From the NCBI GenBank assembly GCA_022845955.1, contig AP025576.1, positions 6,944,001-7,008,000 of the forward strand: DNA of 64,000 nt, written 5' to 3'. A model generated the notes under the pieces. That model saw only the letters and a program-made list of their open reading frames with translations. It had not been told where the DNA came from and searched no databases. Shown piece after piece: positions 41,385 to 50,134 of this stretch. Source of the stretch: Lachnospiraceae bacterium. Its GTDB lineage: Bacteria > Bacillota > Clostridia > Lachnospirales > Lachnospiraceae. The first letter of the stretch is position 1. Each line of letters opens with the position of its first letter. Made by a program: the position numbers and the translations under genes.

Positions 41385-43064
41385 CTATGCATAATAGGCA
41401 ACCTTCATCAGCTCTTCCATGGTGGTCACTCCCGCTTCCACCAAATCCACGCCACATTCCTTCAGGGTACGCATCCCCTGCCTGTCTGTCGCATAGTCCT
41501 TTACTTCCTCCATAGTTGCCCTGCGGGATATCATTTCCCGTATCTCCCTGTCGATGGTAAGGATTTCATGGATAGCGGTACGGCCCTTATAACCCGTGTT
41601 ATTACAATACCGGCAGCCTTTGGGGCGCATCACCCTGTGGATATCCCGCTCCAGAAATTCCCGTTCCTCCTCCGTAGGCTCTTCCGCCTGGGCACAATAA
41701 GGGCATACCTTACGCATCAGGCGCTGCGCCACCACTCCTACCAGGGAATTGGCGATCATATAGGATTCCAGTCCCATGTCCACCAGACGGATCACCGAGG
41801 ATACGGAATCATTGGTATGCAGCGTGGAAAAAACAAGATGCCCGGTAATCGCGGCCCGCACGGATATGGAAGCCGTCTCCGCATCACGGGTCTCACCTAC
41901 CATGATAATATCCGGATCCTGACGCAGAAGGGCGCGCAGACCGGATTCAAAGGTAACACCCGCCAGGACATTTACCTGCATCTGGTTAATGCGGGGCACA
42001 TTTTTCTCCACCGGATCTTCAATGGTAGAGATATTCACCTGCTTTTCAGAAAGTTCTTCAAGAATCATATACAGCGTCGTGGATTTTCCGCTTCCTGTAG
42101 GGCCTGTAAGATAAATAATCCCGTTGGGGGAACGGAGAAGCCTGCGGAATTTCTGATAATCCTCCTCCTTCATTCCAAAAGATGCCGGATGATCGATCAC
42201 TGCATTTCCTGTGAGCAGACGAAGCACCGCCTTTTCCCCAAAAACCGTTGGAATGACGGAAACACGGATATTGATCATCTCCCCCTTTACCTGGGTTCTG
42301 AAATGCCCGTCCTGGGGAGCCCGCCTTTCCGCAATATCCAGATCGGATAAAATCTTGATACGGGCGATCAGGGAAGCATGAAGCTGTTTCTGCAGCGTTA
42401 CATATTCGGTTATCGTACCGTCCAGACGCATACGCACGGTTGTCTTATGTTCAAAGGGTTCGATATGGATATCACTGGCGTTGGTATTAACCGCTCTCTC
42501 TATCAGTGTGTTCAAAAGGTTTATGACAGGAGTGTCATCATCCGCATCCTCGATCTGCAGCTCTTCCACCATATCTTCACTGCTGGTATTTGCTTTATTA
42601 GCTGCCATTTTAGCGGATACTTCTGAATAATAATAAGAAATGGCATTTTCCAGCGCATACTTTTCACACAGCTGGATCTCTATCTGCATCCCCGTTATCT
42701 GACGGATATCTTCGATCCCGTAATAGTTCAGCGGGTCATTGGTAAGCACCATGAGGCGATCCCCGTTCTTGCCCACCGCCAGCATAAGATACCTTTCCGC
42801 CAATTGTCTGGGTATCAGTCCCACCGCATCAATATCCACCGATATGGAGGATATATCCGTTGTCTGCAGCGCCAGTTTGGCGGCAAGAGCCTCTACCTTC
42901 TGCCCTTCCGTGATAAAATGCAGGGCAATGAGGGCATCCCCGATTCGCATTCCCGGATTCTGCTTCTGGTATTCCACTGCCTTTTCGATCTGTTCTTCGG
43001 TTACATATCCCGCTTCCTTCAAAAGCTGACCCAGGCGGATATTCTTTATAGATGCTATTTCCAT
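41385..43064 (-). CDS. pilB: Type IV pilus assembly ATPase PilB
   Basis: The start ATG at 43064 (MEIASIKNIRLGQLLKEAG) follows AAAAGGGAC, giving 559 residues, the usual length. The N-terminal MshEN-like domain (RLGQLLKEAGYVTEEQIEKA) is of the type that binds cyclic di-GMP in related ATPases. Then come Walker A YLTGPTGSGKSTTLYMIL, EDPVEKNVPRINQMQVN, DPDIIMVGETRDAETA and LSTLHTNDSVSSVIRLVDMG. The tetracysteine zinc site is KVCPYCAQ and GCRYCNNTGYKGR. It powers pilus extension. Its start lies one base after the PilO-like stop, so the two are coupled. Confidence 0.95.
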   Translation of the reverse strand: MEIASIKNIRLGQLLKEAGYVTEEQIEKAVEYQKQNPGMRIGDALIALHFITEGQKVEALAAKLALQTTDISSISVDIDAVGLIPRQLAERYLMLAVGKNGDRLMVLTNDPLNYYGIEDIRQITGMQIEIQLCEKYALENAISYYYSEVSAKMAANKANTSSEDMVEELQIEDADDDTPVINLLNTLIERAVNTNASDIHIEPFEHKTTVRMRLDGTITEYVTLQKQLHASLIARIKILSDLDIAERRAPQDGHFRTQVKGEMINIRVSVIPTVFGEKAVLRLLTGNAVIDHPASFGMKEEDYQKFRRLLRSPNGIIYLTGPTGSGKSTTLYMILEELSEKQVNISTIEDPVEKNVPRINQMQVNVLAGVTFESGLRALLRQDPDIIMVGETRDAETASISVRAAITGHLVFSTLHTNDSVSSVIRLVDMGLESYMIANSLVGVVAQRLMRKVCPYCAQAEEPTEEEREFLERDIHRVMRPKGCRYCNNTGYKGRTAIHEILTIDREIREMISRRATMEEVKDYATDRQGMRTLKECGVDLVEAGVTTMEELMKVAYYA

Positions 43065-43065
43065 T

Positions 43066-43767
43066 TCATTTGTCCCTTTTATACATGTAGATTTCCATCT
43101 GAAGCCGGAGGGTATCGTTGGCAGAAGAAATATACTCTCCCCTTTCATCCCGTAAACTGTTGATTTCTCTTCCCCAGGCAGCACCTGTAATCCGGATAGC
43201 CGGATAATCTTCCGATATCTCGTCCGCCATTTGTTCCATTACCATGCGATCGCCTTTTACTATAAGTTCTGCCTGCGCAGCATATATTCCATAAAAGGAA
43301 GCCGCTGCTGCCTGCGTGCTGTCTGTTTGTTCTTCCTCACCCTGGACGGCTGCTTGGGAAAGCGCTTCTTCCAATGCGGCCTGCGACGCATAAAAAGGCT
43401 CCAGAATCATTTCACTCTCCGGCATCTGAATCGTCAGCTGCTTGGGATCCAACCCCCATTTTAACACAATCTCTGTAAGAAGCTTGTCGATTTCCTGACT
43501 TTTCATCACGGGATAGAACTCCTTTGCAGCGGCGTCAAGCTCCTCCTCCGTTTTCTCCACATTTGCTTCCACAGAAGACAGAAGCATCAGCTTCTGCTGG
43601 GTACGCAACTGCATATCTTCCTGCATCACCAGTTCATCCTTTAATGCAGCGTCCGTTTCCGCCAAAGGACGTATGATAAAAAAACCAAATACCACAACAA
43701 TAACAAATACTGCCATAAACAGAAGAAGCTTTTTATCTCTCTCCGTAACTTCCGTTGTTATCTTCAC
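43066..43767 (-). CDS. PilO-like type IV pilus alignment protein
   Basis: 233 residues. A short cytoplasmic tail and membrane helix (residues 14-33, LLLFMAVFVIVVVFGFFIIR) are followed by coiled coil (about 36-90, QEDMQLRTQQKLMLLSS and VEKTEEELDAAAKEF). The extracellular domain begins with EFYPVMKSQEIDKLLTEIVLKWGL. This topology and the position between PilMN-like and PilB genes identify a PilO equivalent by architecture; sequence similarity is low. It should link the cytoplasmic PilM/PilN-like protein to the fibre assembly site. Confidence 0.7.
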   Translation of the reverse strand: MKITTEVTERDKKLLLFMAVFVIVVVFGFFIIRPLAETDAALKDELVMQEDMQLRTQQKLMLLSSVEANVEKTEEELDAAAKEFYPVMKSQEIDKLLTEIVLKWGLDPKQLTIQMPESEMILEPFYASQAALEEALSQAAVQGEEEQTDSTQAAAASFYGIYAAQAELIVKGDRMVMEQMADEISEDYPAIRITGAAWGREINSLRDERGEYISSANDTLRLQMEIYMYKRDK

Positions 43768-43779
43768 GTTGCACTCCTC

Positions 43780-45237
43780 CTATTTACCGGCGCCCTCCGA
43801 AAGGTAGCAGACCAGGTTTATTGTCCACATTCCTCTTTCCTCCGACCAGACATAGCCTGTATAATCAAGCCCTTCAAATATATCTTTTCCTTCCAGCCGA
43901 TCAATGAACTGATTAATGTCTTCAACCTCCGGTGCTGCCGTATCCACGTTAACAATACCTGTAGCCGCATCAAAACTTTGTACGTCAATCACCACCTGAC
44001 CCAAAGAGCAGCTTTCTATTTCCATGCGGATGGAACTATGGAAGGATGGATAAGATTCTATATTCTTTTTGGCACGTTCCAGAGATGCCTTCAAAGTCTG
44101 GTTCCACATCAGTTCATTTTCCAGCTCATCATACTTTGCACTCTGTTCCAGTACCACAGGATCCTCATTATAAGCCCTTACCTCCTGGAGTTTCTTTTGT
44201 GTTATCAGGCAATTAACCATAAAAAAAGCAGTAATAGCCGAAACGATCACTAAAAGAAGCAATACCGGAATCAACTGTTTTATCAGGCTTTGCCGTTTCC
44301 GATAGCTCTCCGAACTTTTTTTATACCGATAATACAGATTGCTTTCCTTTTCCAGTTTAAATAACCCGCTGACTGCAAAAAGGAAATTATCCACAGACCC
44401 CTCTGAAAATTGTAATACCCTCTCATCCTCCAGACGCTCCGCCGTGAGATTGGGATCCATCTGCGCCAAAGTCTGGGCACATACTTGTATATCCGTATCC
44501 GGAAATCCGGCCCAGAAAATATCAGTAACAGAATTTTCCAGCTTCTGCGCTGATGCAAACTGAAGGATTCCGCTGATATTTCTTGCCACCTCCATACCAT
44601 AGCTTTCCGTACCATGCTCACTGAACGTACGGCTTACGCTGGAATAGCAATAGACTCCCTTATCCAGTAAAATACTGGTAAGATTATCACCATCCTGCAG
44701 CTGGACTACACAGGTTTTCCCTTTAACAAGCTCCATCTGATGAAGCACTGATACCACACATCCAAGGGCCGCCTGCACAGAAGTTATTTGAATTCCCACA
44801 GATGCAAACAATTTTCTATAGGAATCCAGGAAATTTCTTTCCATACGGGTTGCAAACACTTCCCGCATTCCCTTTCCGTTATTCGTATCTATCTGAAAAT
44901 ACCCATAAACGCTTTCCGATGCATTATCCATCCCGGGGAATTCCCTCTGAATATAGTTCAATGTTTTCACTGTATTCATTAATGGAATTTCCAGAGTTTT
45001 TGACATAAACTGAGAGCTGTGCAGTACCAGACAAACATCCCTGGAAGGAAGATTATTATCCCTCCAAAACTGTTGCAAATGGGCCCCCAGCTCTTCTTCT
45101 CCCGTAATAACACCATTGATAATACTTCCCTCCGGCGCCTCGGTTTCATACAGCCTTTTTACTATTATTGAATGCTTCTTCGGATTTCCAACCGCTACCT
45201 GTATCTTACGGTTAGACATATATACACAGGTCTGCAT
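43780..45237 (-). CDS. PilM-PilN fusion, type IV pilus inner-membrane platform protein
   Basis: 485 residues. Residues 1-300 resemble the actin-like PilM fold (KIQVAVGNPKKHSIIVKRLY, VCLVLHSSQFMSKTLEIPLM, YIQREFPGM, VVQLQDGDNLTSILLDKGVYCYSSV). Then one membrane helix (about 320-342, LIPVLLLLVIVSAITAFFMV), a coiled coil, and a small PilN-like outer domain (FHSSIRMEIESCSLGQVVIDVQ is split as FHSS.RMEIES). In most species PilM and PilN are separate proteins whose N-terminal tail of PilN docks into PilM; here they appear joined. The start ATG 45237 has GGA upstream. Confidence 0.75.
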   Translation of the reverse strand: MQTCVYMSNRKIQVAVGNPKKHSIIVKRLYETEAPEGSIINGVITGEEELGAHLQQFWRDNNLPSRDVCLVLHSSQFMSKTLEIPLMNTVKTLNYIQREFPGMDNASESVYGYFQIDTNNGKGMREVFATRMERNFLDSYRKLFASVGIQITSVQAALGCVVSVLHQMELVKGKTCVVQLQDGDNLTSILLDKGVYCYSSVSRTFSEHGTESYGMEVARNISGILQFASAQKLENSVTDIFWAGFPDTDIQVCAQTLAQMDPNLTAERLEDERVLQFSEGSVDNFLFAVSGLFKLEKESNLYYRYKKSSESYRKRQSLIKQLIPVLLLLVIVSAITAFFMVNCLITQKKLQEVRAYNEDPVVLEQSAKYDELENELMWNQTLKASLERAKKNIESYPSFHSSIRMEIESCSLGQVVIDVQSFDAATGIVNVDTAAPEVEDINQFIDRLEGKDIFEGLDYTGYVWSEERGMWTINLVCYLSEGAGK

Positions 45238-45256
45238 GCAAGCTCTGTCCTTTCTG

Positions 45257-46459
45257 TTAATACCCGGAATTACTTATTGCATCATAAGAACCATAAATAG
45301 GCATCAGTACCGAAACCATAATAAACCCTACTATAATCGCCATTACTACAATCAGCACCGGTTCCAGTGAAGCCACCATTTTGTCTATAGCCATATTTGA
45401 CTCATATTCCATCGAATCAGCAATGGAATTCAGCATCGTATCAAGGCTTCCCGTCTCTTCCCCTACCTTTACAGCAGAAGTAAGCTTTTTTGTAAACCCG
45501 TCTATCCCGTCCAATGCATCCGACAAGTTCCCTCCCGTCCGCACTTTGGCAACCGCCGTATCAAACTGGCTGTCTATATAAGTGTTACCTATTGTCTTTC
45601 TGCCGATTTGAAGAGCCTGAACAATAGGAATACCGGATGAATATAAAGAACTGATAGTTCTGGCAAACCGGGCCGTGTAGATAATCTTTAAAAGCTTTCC
45701 GAAAACAGGCAGCCTAATCCTCAATTTATCCAATTGAAGCTTTACTGCCGGCAAATGACAGATAAGTATGACTGCAGGAATCATAAAAGCAAGAATAATT
45801 AACAAAATAAGCCAATGATCCTTTACTCCGTCACTCATAAAAAATAATATCTTTGTAGGTATAGGCAATTCTTCCATCTGATCAAAAAGGTCCTGAAATT
45901 GAGGGAGGATATAGCCCAGCATAAAAATCACAACCACTACAATAATCCCGCTGAGAATCTTCGGATACAGAGTGGAATTACTGATTTTGGTGTTCATACG
46001 AAACTGCCTGTCGTAAAAATCCGCCATACGCATAGCAGTCACATCCAGATTACCTGCCGTTTCAGCCGAACGGAACATATTAATCAAAAGTTCGGGAAAG
46101 GCATCCCCCTGTTCCTCCATAGCATCTGAAAGTGCTGTCCCCTGTCTCACCTGCCTCAGTAGATTTTCATATACCGTTTTCTCATTTATTTTATTTGTCT
46201 CATCCTGAGCTACCATATTAAGCGCCCTTACAAGGGACACTCCGGAAGAAGAAAGCGTTCCTATCTGCCTGCAAAAGTCAGACAGATATTTCGCCTTAAT
46301 CCTGCGCAGTCTTTTTGTTTCTTCTTCCCGCTTGGCACTTATCAGATATTTATTTTCAATCCGGAGTTTTTGATGCAAATCGTTTTCATCAGCTGCCTGC
46401 AAAAACCCCGTCACAATTTTTCCGTTATCCTCTTTAGCTTTATAACTGTACTTAGGCAT
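45257..46459 (-). CDS. pilC: Type IV pilus/type II secretion platform protein PilC (GspF)
   Basis: 400 residues with two GspF domains, each ending in membrane helices. N-terminal MPKYSYKAKEDNGKIVTGFL, the first domain LSDFCRQIGTLSSSGVSLVRALN, and its mirror ARFARTISSLYSSGIPIVQALQI. Helices lie near 165-187 (ILSGIIVVVVIFMLGYILP), 212-235 and 370-392 (VLIVVMAIIVGFIMVSVLMP). It forms the membrane platform rotated or moved by PilB/PilT. GAAAGGGAAC precedes the ATG. Confidence 0.95.
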   Translation of the reverse strand: MPKYSYKAKEDNGKIVTGFLQAADENDLHQKLRIENKYLISAKREEETKRLRRIKAKYLSDFCRQIGTLSSSGVSLVRALNMVAQDETNKINEKTVYENLLRQVRQGTALSDAMEEQGDAFPELLINMFRSAETAGNLDVTAMRMADFYDRQFRMNTKISNSTLYPKILSGIIVVVVIFMLGYILPQFQDLFDQMEELPIPTKILFFMSDGVKDHWLILLIILAFMIPAVILICHLPAVKLQLDKLRIRLPVFGKLLKIIYTARFARTISSLYSSGIPIVQALQIGRKTIGNTYIDSQFDTAVAKVRTGGNLSDALDGIDGFTKKLTSAVKVGEETGSLDTMLNSIADSMEYESNMAIDKMVASLEPVLIVVMAIIVGFIMVSVLMPIYGSYDAISNSGY

Positions 46460-46484
46460 ATTGTTCCCTTTCGTGCCTTTTTCT

Positions 46485-47204
46485 TCAGTATAGAAATCCC
46501 AGATACCAGTTTAATACCCATTCTCCCCCAAACAAAGCCGCGGCCATGCCCACACATAAAAATGGCCCGAAAGCAAAGTGCTCCTTGCCGCTCTTTTTCC
46601 GTACTGCCAAAAGCCAGATTCCGTACAGACCGCCTGTTAAAACTGCAAACGCCAAAGAAAGCAGACACAGCTTCACTCCAAGAAATAGCCCGCAGCCAGC
46701 CATTAACTTAATATCCCCGCCTCCAAAAGCACCCGGTACTGCCAAAGTAAGCAGCAGCAGCGGTACACTCACCACAAATATACCAATAAACCTGGAAAAC
46801 ACACTCGTTTCCGGTATCGTAAATACAGACAGAATACCTAATACAAATGCCGCCGCCACAAATAAATCAGGAATTTCCATGGTAATCCAGTCCACGCCTC
46901 CCACTACAAACAGGAGGCCGCAAAACAAGATAACTGTTATCACAGACATCGGATTCAAAAAATATCTTGCCGCGGCTAAAGCCATTATTCCTCCCAGAAT
47001 ACCACTTCCTGCATAGCGGAACTGAAACCCATTTCTGAAAAAAGCTCTGTACCCTTCCGAAAATCCCACGTTCCGGGATACCAGATAAATTATCCCGGTT
47101 AAAAGATAAAAAAAGCAGGCCCCCGCCACAAATACCAGTATGTACATAAAAACACGTCCTGTAAGCAGCATTCCAAGCCCCCGCATTTCCGGTCTGTCAA
47201 ACAA
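46485..47204 (-). CDS. pilD: Prepilin peptidase (type IV leader peptidase, A24)
   Basis: Up to 239 residues from TTG 47204; an ATG start a few residues later is equally possible. Aspartyl protease motifs of the family are present: first Asp in GGVDWITMEIPDLF, second in GGGDIKLMAGCGLF. About seven membrane helices. The N-terminal cytoplasmic zinc (four-Cys) methyltransferase domain of PilD is missing, so this is a short, peptidase-only form or methylation is done differently. It should cut the pilin leaders encoded at 47984-61327. Confidence 0.88.
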   Translation of the reverse strand: MFDRPEMRGLGMLLTGRVFMYILVFVAGACFFYLLTGIIYLVSRNVGFSEGYRAFFRNGFQFRYAGSGILGGIMALAAARYFLNPMSVITVILFCGLLFVVGGVDWITMEIPDLFVAAAFVLGILSVFTIPETSVFSRFIGIFVVSVPLLLLTLAVPGAFGGGDIKLMAGCGLFLGVKLCLLSLAFAVLTGGLYGIWLLAVRKKSGKEHFAFGPFLCVGMAAALFGGEWVLNWYLGFLY

Positions 47205-47312
47205 ACCATCTCTTTGCCTATTATAGATTATCCGCAGTAAAGAGACAACACATATTTCCCGACAAACCGGATGTATCCCCTATGTATCTGCAATTATTTT
47301 CCCAAATCAAAG

Positions 47313-47440
47313 ACCCCGCTGCAAGCAACGGGGTATCAAACTTGTAGCGCTACAGAGCAGCGGGGTATTTGACCCTCGCGGCAGTAGCCAAATATCCATG
47401 CCAGCATGGCTATTTGGCTCGTTGCTCGCAGGAATAAACT
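47313..47440. repeat. Structured intergenic repeat inside the pilus operon
   Basis: ACCCCGCTGC (47313-47322) pairs with GCAGCGGGGT (47357-47366). A second hairpin follows, GCGGCAGTAGCCAAATA.CCATG against CATGGCTATTTGGCTCGTTGCTCGC (47378-47429). The words resemble intergenic repeats I recall from other Lachnospiraceae, which I could not check. The gap 47205-47519 holds no gene. Confidence 0.55.
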
Positions 47441-47442
47441 TC

Positions 47443-47472
47443 CTGCCCGGTATCATAATGATATCCGGGCAG
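47443..47472. terminator. Hairpin between the 149-residue pilus protein and prepilin peptidase genes
   Basis: CTGCCCGG-TATCAT pairs with ATGATA-TCCGGGCAG. On the minus strand only GAAGTTTATT follows, so it may give partial termination, reducing platform genes relative to pilins. Confidence 0.5.
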
Positions 47473-47519
47473 AAAACTGTCTTGTTTCTTTATTTATGAT
47501 AAGGAATACTTTTTATTGC

Positions 47520-47969
47520 CTATTCCTTACCCAGAGCCATTACCTCTTTTAGCCGATAGATATTCCATTCCGGCTCATCTCTTTTGTCATCGTACTCATA
47601 AACAGCTAAAAAGGAATCTGTCTGATAGAAAAATTTCCCCGGCAGCCCTTTTGAGGTATTCCAATATACCAGTGTTATCTCACCTTCTGCACCGGAAAGC
47701 TGCTTGATTTCTTTAATGGTATCCTCAGCCATACCGTAAGGCTCGCCGGGCTGATAGATATTGCGATCCTGACCATAGTATTGAATCGACAGGAGACGCA
47801 TGGCCAGCTGGATGTTTTTGGTGTCCATGAGGATTAATCGGGAACGGGTGTGTATTTCATAGTAGTTAACGGCTGGAATCAGCACCATTATTATTACAAA
47901 TAATATACTAATAGCATATATAAAATATCTAACAAAACTATGAGTCAACGCATTTCTAATTTTACCCAT
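47520..47969 (-). CDS. Unrecognised pilus-operon protein with N-terminal membrane helix
   Basis: 149 residues. One hydrophobic helix (residues about 14-36, FIYAISILFVIIMVLIPAVNY) is followed by a pilin-like amphipathic stretch (MDTKNIQLAMRLLSIQYYGQ) and a small domain ending KGLPGKFFYQTDSFLAVYEY. The topology recalls a pilin, but there is no Gly/Ser cleavage site before the helix and no Glu at the +5 position. It sits 14 bases after a pilin gene. I do not recognise the family; it may be an uncleaved accessory or chaperone-like pilin partner. Confidence 0.6.
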   Translation of the reverse strand: MGKIRNALTHSFVRYFIYAISILFVIIMVLIPAVNYYEIHTRSRLILMDTKNIQLAMRLLSIQYYGQDRNIYQPGEPYGMAEDTIKEIKQLSGAEGEITLVYWNTSKGLPGKFFYQTDSFLAVYEYDDKRDEPEWNIYRLKEVMALGKE

Positions 47970-47983
47970 CTTTTTAATTAATC

Positions 47984-48469
47984 CTACTCAATTATTACGC
48001 CATTAAAATCCTTAGCTTCTCCCCAACCGGTATATTTTGTATATGTCACATATTTGCCGTTTTCTATATATAACATAGCTTCTATTTCACCAGTTTTGTA
48101 ATTAATAAAGTCATTAATTCCTAAATCAGAAAAGAAAGTTTGGATTTCTGTTCCGCCATTTTTACATAATAATACCCTGGCACCACCTGGAATTGTCGGA
48201 ATATCATTGTTATTCAATCCCTTTTTAATTTGATATTTAGATGCTATATCCATAATATTTGCATCTGGCTTAGCATATTCATATAGTATTTCAGCCTGCA
48301 CTGCTTTATAAGAACTTGTAGCATTTACAAGCATTTGTTTATCTTTAGCCTTGTCAATATACTTAAACATACCAGGAACTAATATAGCTAATAATATGCC
48401 GATTATAACAATTGTTACAATCATTTCAATTAAGGTGAAGCCGATATTATTAAAAGATAATTTCCTCAT
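47984..48469 (-). CDS. Type IV pilin, second major-type pilin
   Basis: 161 residues. The prepilin signal is NNIG-FTLIEMIVTIVIIGIL, with cleavage after Gly10 and Glu at +5, and AILVPGMFKYIDKAKDKQMLV follows; this helix is nearly identical to that of the neighbouring pilin (AILVPGMFKYIQKAKDKQIL). The C-terminal half differs (no cysteine pair, one Cys in LLCKNGGTEIQ). Either a paralogous major pilin or a minor one. AAAAGGAGCC precedes the ATG. Confidence 0.88.
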   Translation of the reverse strand: MRKLSFNNIGFTLIEMIVTIVIIGILLAILVPGMFKYIDKAKDKQMLVNATSSYKAVQAEILYEYAKPDANIMDIASKYQIKKGLNNNDIPTIPGGARVLLCKNGGTEIQTFFSDLGINDFINYKTGEIEAMLYIENGKYVTYTKYTGWGEAKDFNGVIIE

Positions 48470-48517
48470 ACACGGCTCCTTTTATTAGTTAATTAAAAAA
48501 ACATTAAATAAAATTCA

Positions 48518-48976
48518 TTATTTAGGTTCCACTTCCCCCCATACTTCATTTGTCATAACAACTTTTCTTTCTCCCAAAGTATAAGTCATACCTGTAACTT
48601 TACCGTTAGTCGCATCTACAGTAACATTAGTAACTACTCCTCCTGTTGGAATACTTATGCTACTCTTTACTGTCTTTCCATCTTTAGTTATACTAACCGG
48701 TGTATCATTTTGGTATTTTGCACCATTAGGAATAGCTACTACTACATCTGCACCAGTAATCCCATTTCCCGAATATAATTCCTGGGCCGCCATCTGAATA
48801 TCCAAATATGCAGTTCTCGCATCCACCAAAATCTGCTTATCCTTTGCTTTCTGGATATACTTAAACATACCAGGGACTAATATCGCCAGCAAAATACCAA
48901 TAATAACAATAACAACAATCATTTCCACCAGGGTAAATCCCTTTTTATCTTTTTTCAATCTTTCCATCAACTTCAT
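48518..48976 (-). CDS. pilA: Major type IV pilin
   Basis: The start is ATG 48976 (MKLMERLKKDKKG), with AGAAGGG eight bases away, giving 152 residues; an ATG at 48982 is too close to that site. Leader KKDKKG, cleavage, then FTLVEMIVVIVIIGILLAIL with Glu at +5. The rest is a small, cysteine-free globular domain rich in Thr, Val and Gly (GKTVKSSISIPTGGVVTNVT). It is first after a long leader with its own promoter, which suits the major subunit. Twin gene follows. Confidence 0.9.
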   Translation of the reverse strand: MKLMERLKKDKKGFTLVEMIVVIVIIGILLAILVPGMFKYIQKAKDKQILVDARTAYLDIQMAAQELYSGNGITGADVVVAIPNGAKYQNDTPVSITKDGKTVKSSISIPTGGVVTNVTVDATNGKVTGMTYTLGERKVVMTNEVWGEVEPK

Positions 48977-48982
48977 AATCAT

Positions 48983-49296
48983 ACCCTTCTTTTCTTCAAT
49001 ATTTTATGTAATACTCAAAACCTGTCTACCTGCAGGATCTGTATTCCCATGCCTTTATCACAATATATCTGGCATATTGCGTACAATCCTCTTAAGGCAG
49101 TTTTTACGGATATCCCATATCCGTTCCCTGTTTTCTGCCTCCTTCGCTCCTAATCTATGGATTTTCCAAACCCGTTGACAATAAGTTTCCGTACTGTGGA
49201 TATTCTCATATTATTAATGAAGGTATCAGTAATTGGTTCTATCCTGCTGTTTTCTTTAATATACCGGTCATTACATATAAGAATCCTAGTATCATT
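48983..49296 (-). promoter_or_regulatory. Long structured leader of the major pilin transcript
   Basis: About 300 bases separate the promoter below from the pilA start. On the minus strand it contains GGCAG...CTGCC (near 49136 and 49100) enclosing ACGGATAT-GGG-ATATCCGT, then CAATAT...ATATTG and CCTGCAGG. No reading frame of note. A regulatory RNA or mRNA-stability element is plausible; I cannot match it to a known class. The region 49326-49424 upstream of the promoter is AT-rich and empty. Confidence 0.45.
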
Positions 49297-49325
49297 AATA
49301 TAAGCTTTTCGACATTACTTGTCAA
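49297..49325 (-). promoter_or_regulatory. Sigma-A promoter before the major pilin genes
   Basis: Minus-strand TTGACA (49325-49320), a 17-bp spacer and TATATT (49302-49297), in the gap between the minor and major pilin genes. Confidence 0.75.
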
Positions 49326-49424
49326 CATTTCCTGTTTTTTTCTACAAATATACGAAATATTATTAATTTTTTATAAATTTAGCACTCTAATTAACATAAT
49401 TAATACTCTGTAGTTCGTGAATAA

Positions 49425-50129
49425 TCAATTTATAACAACATTAATGTCACTGGCATCCATATTGCGGCACTTCACTACCCGGCTTATTGTTTGAGGGCTG
49501 TAATGTGTTTTGGAATTTTCCAAAGTAACTGTAATGCGGATTAAATTTTTATCCTCTTTTACCTTTTCTATTTTCAGCTCTGTCAATTGGGTTCCCATGT
49601 ATGACGGCTTTCCATAGTACCAGTTGGTGTACTCTATACTATCTGCAGCTGTTGAACCTGTTTCGGGGTCCACTGTCTTTGTGCAATAGCGCAGAAGGAG
49701 CATTTCCTCCATAATCCCGCTCTCGTCCAAACCGGCTCGCTCCGTTTCGGGCAGTATATCCCCCAGCATCCCCACAGACACTTGTATGCCTTCTTCATTC
49801 AGGAACACAGCGCTGTCATGCCTGCTGCCGTCAGGATCCAAATGCTGCCGGATATACAAGGCATATTTTTTTTCTTCATCCGCTGCGCTTTCTCCCAGAG
49901 GAACAAATATCCCGCCCTGTCCGTCTGCAAGTTCTCCTGTGGCCTTTGTCAAAAGGATATCCGCTACATTCTGGGCTGTGGAAATACTTTTCACCCTTGC
50001 AAATACATGCATGAAAGAAGACATGACAGCAGTAGCGGATACCATAAAGATTCCGATGAGGACGAAGGTAACTATCAGTTCTATGAGCGTATAGCCTTTT
50101 TTATTCCGCAGTTTTTTCCAAATCCCCAT
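49425..50129 (-). CDS. Minor pilin, PilW/GspJ-like
   Basis: 234 residues. Prepilin signal NKKG-YTLIELIVTFVLIGIFM with Glu at +5. The size and the large C-terminal domain (YALYIRQHLDPDGSRHDSAV, IRITVTLENSKTHYSPQTIS) suit a PilW/GspJ-type minor pilin that helps start fibre assembly. It forms a tight cluster with the next two genes (6-base gap, then a 23-base overlap). Confidence 0.82.
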   Translation of the reverse strand: MGIWKKLRNKKGYTLIELIVTFVLIGIFMVSATAVMSSFMHVFARVKSISTAQNVADILLTKATGELADGQGGIFVPLGESAADEEKKYALYIRQHLDPDGSRHDSAVFLNEEGIQVSVGMLGDILPETERAGLDESGIMEEMLLLRYCTKTVDPETGSTAADSIEYTNWYYGKPSYMGTQLTELKIEKVKEDKNLIRITVTLENSKTHYSPQTISRVVKCRNMDASDINVVIN

Positions 50130-50134
50130 TTTCT

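Noticed and set aside
8408..47440. CRISPR array
   Set aside because: The long inverted repeats are single palindromes at scattered sites, not direct repeats with regular spacers, and no cas genes are present.
49120..49200. Possible cyclic di-GMP-II riboswitch in the pilin leader (CGGAAAC...GGGTTT on the minus strand)
   Set aside because: Two short words match the class, but the conserved 3' part (GCAACCGACC-like) and the matching P1 stem are absent, so the resemblance may be chance.
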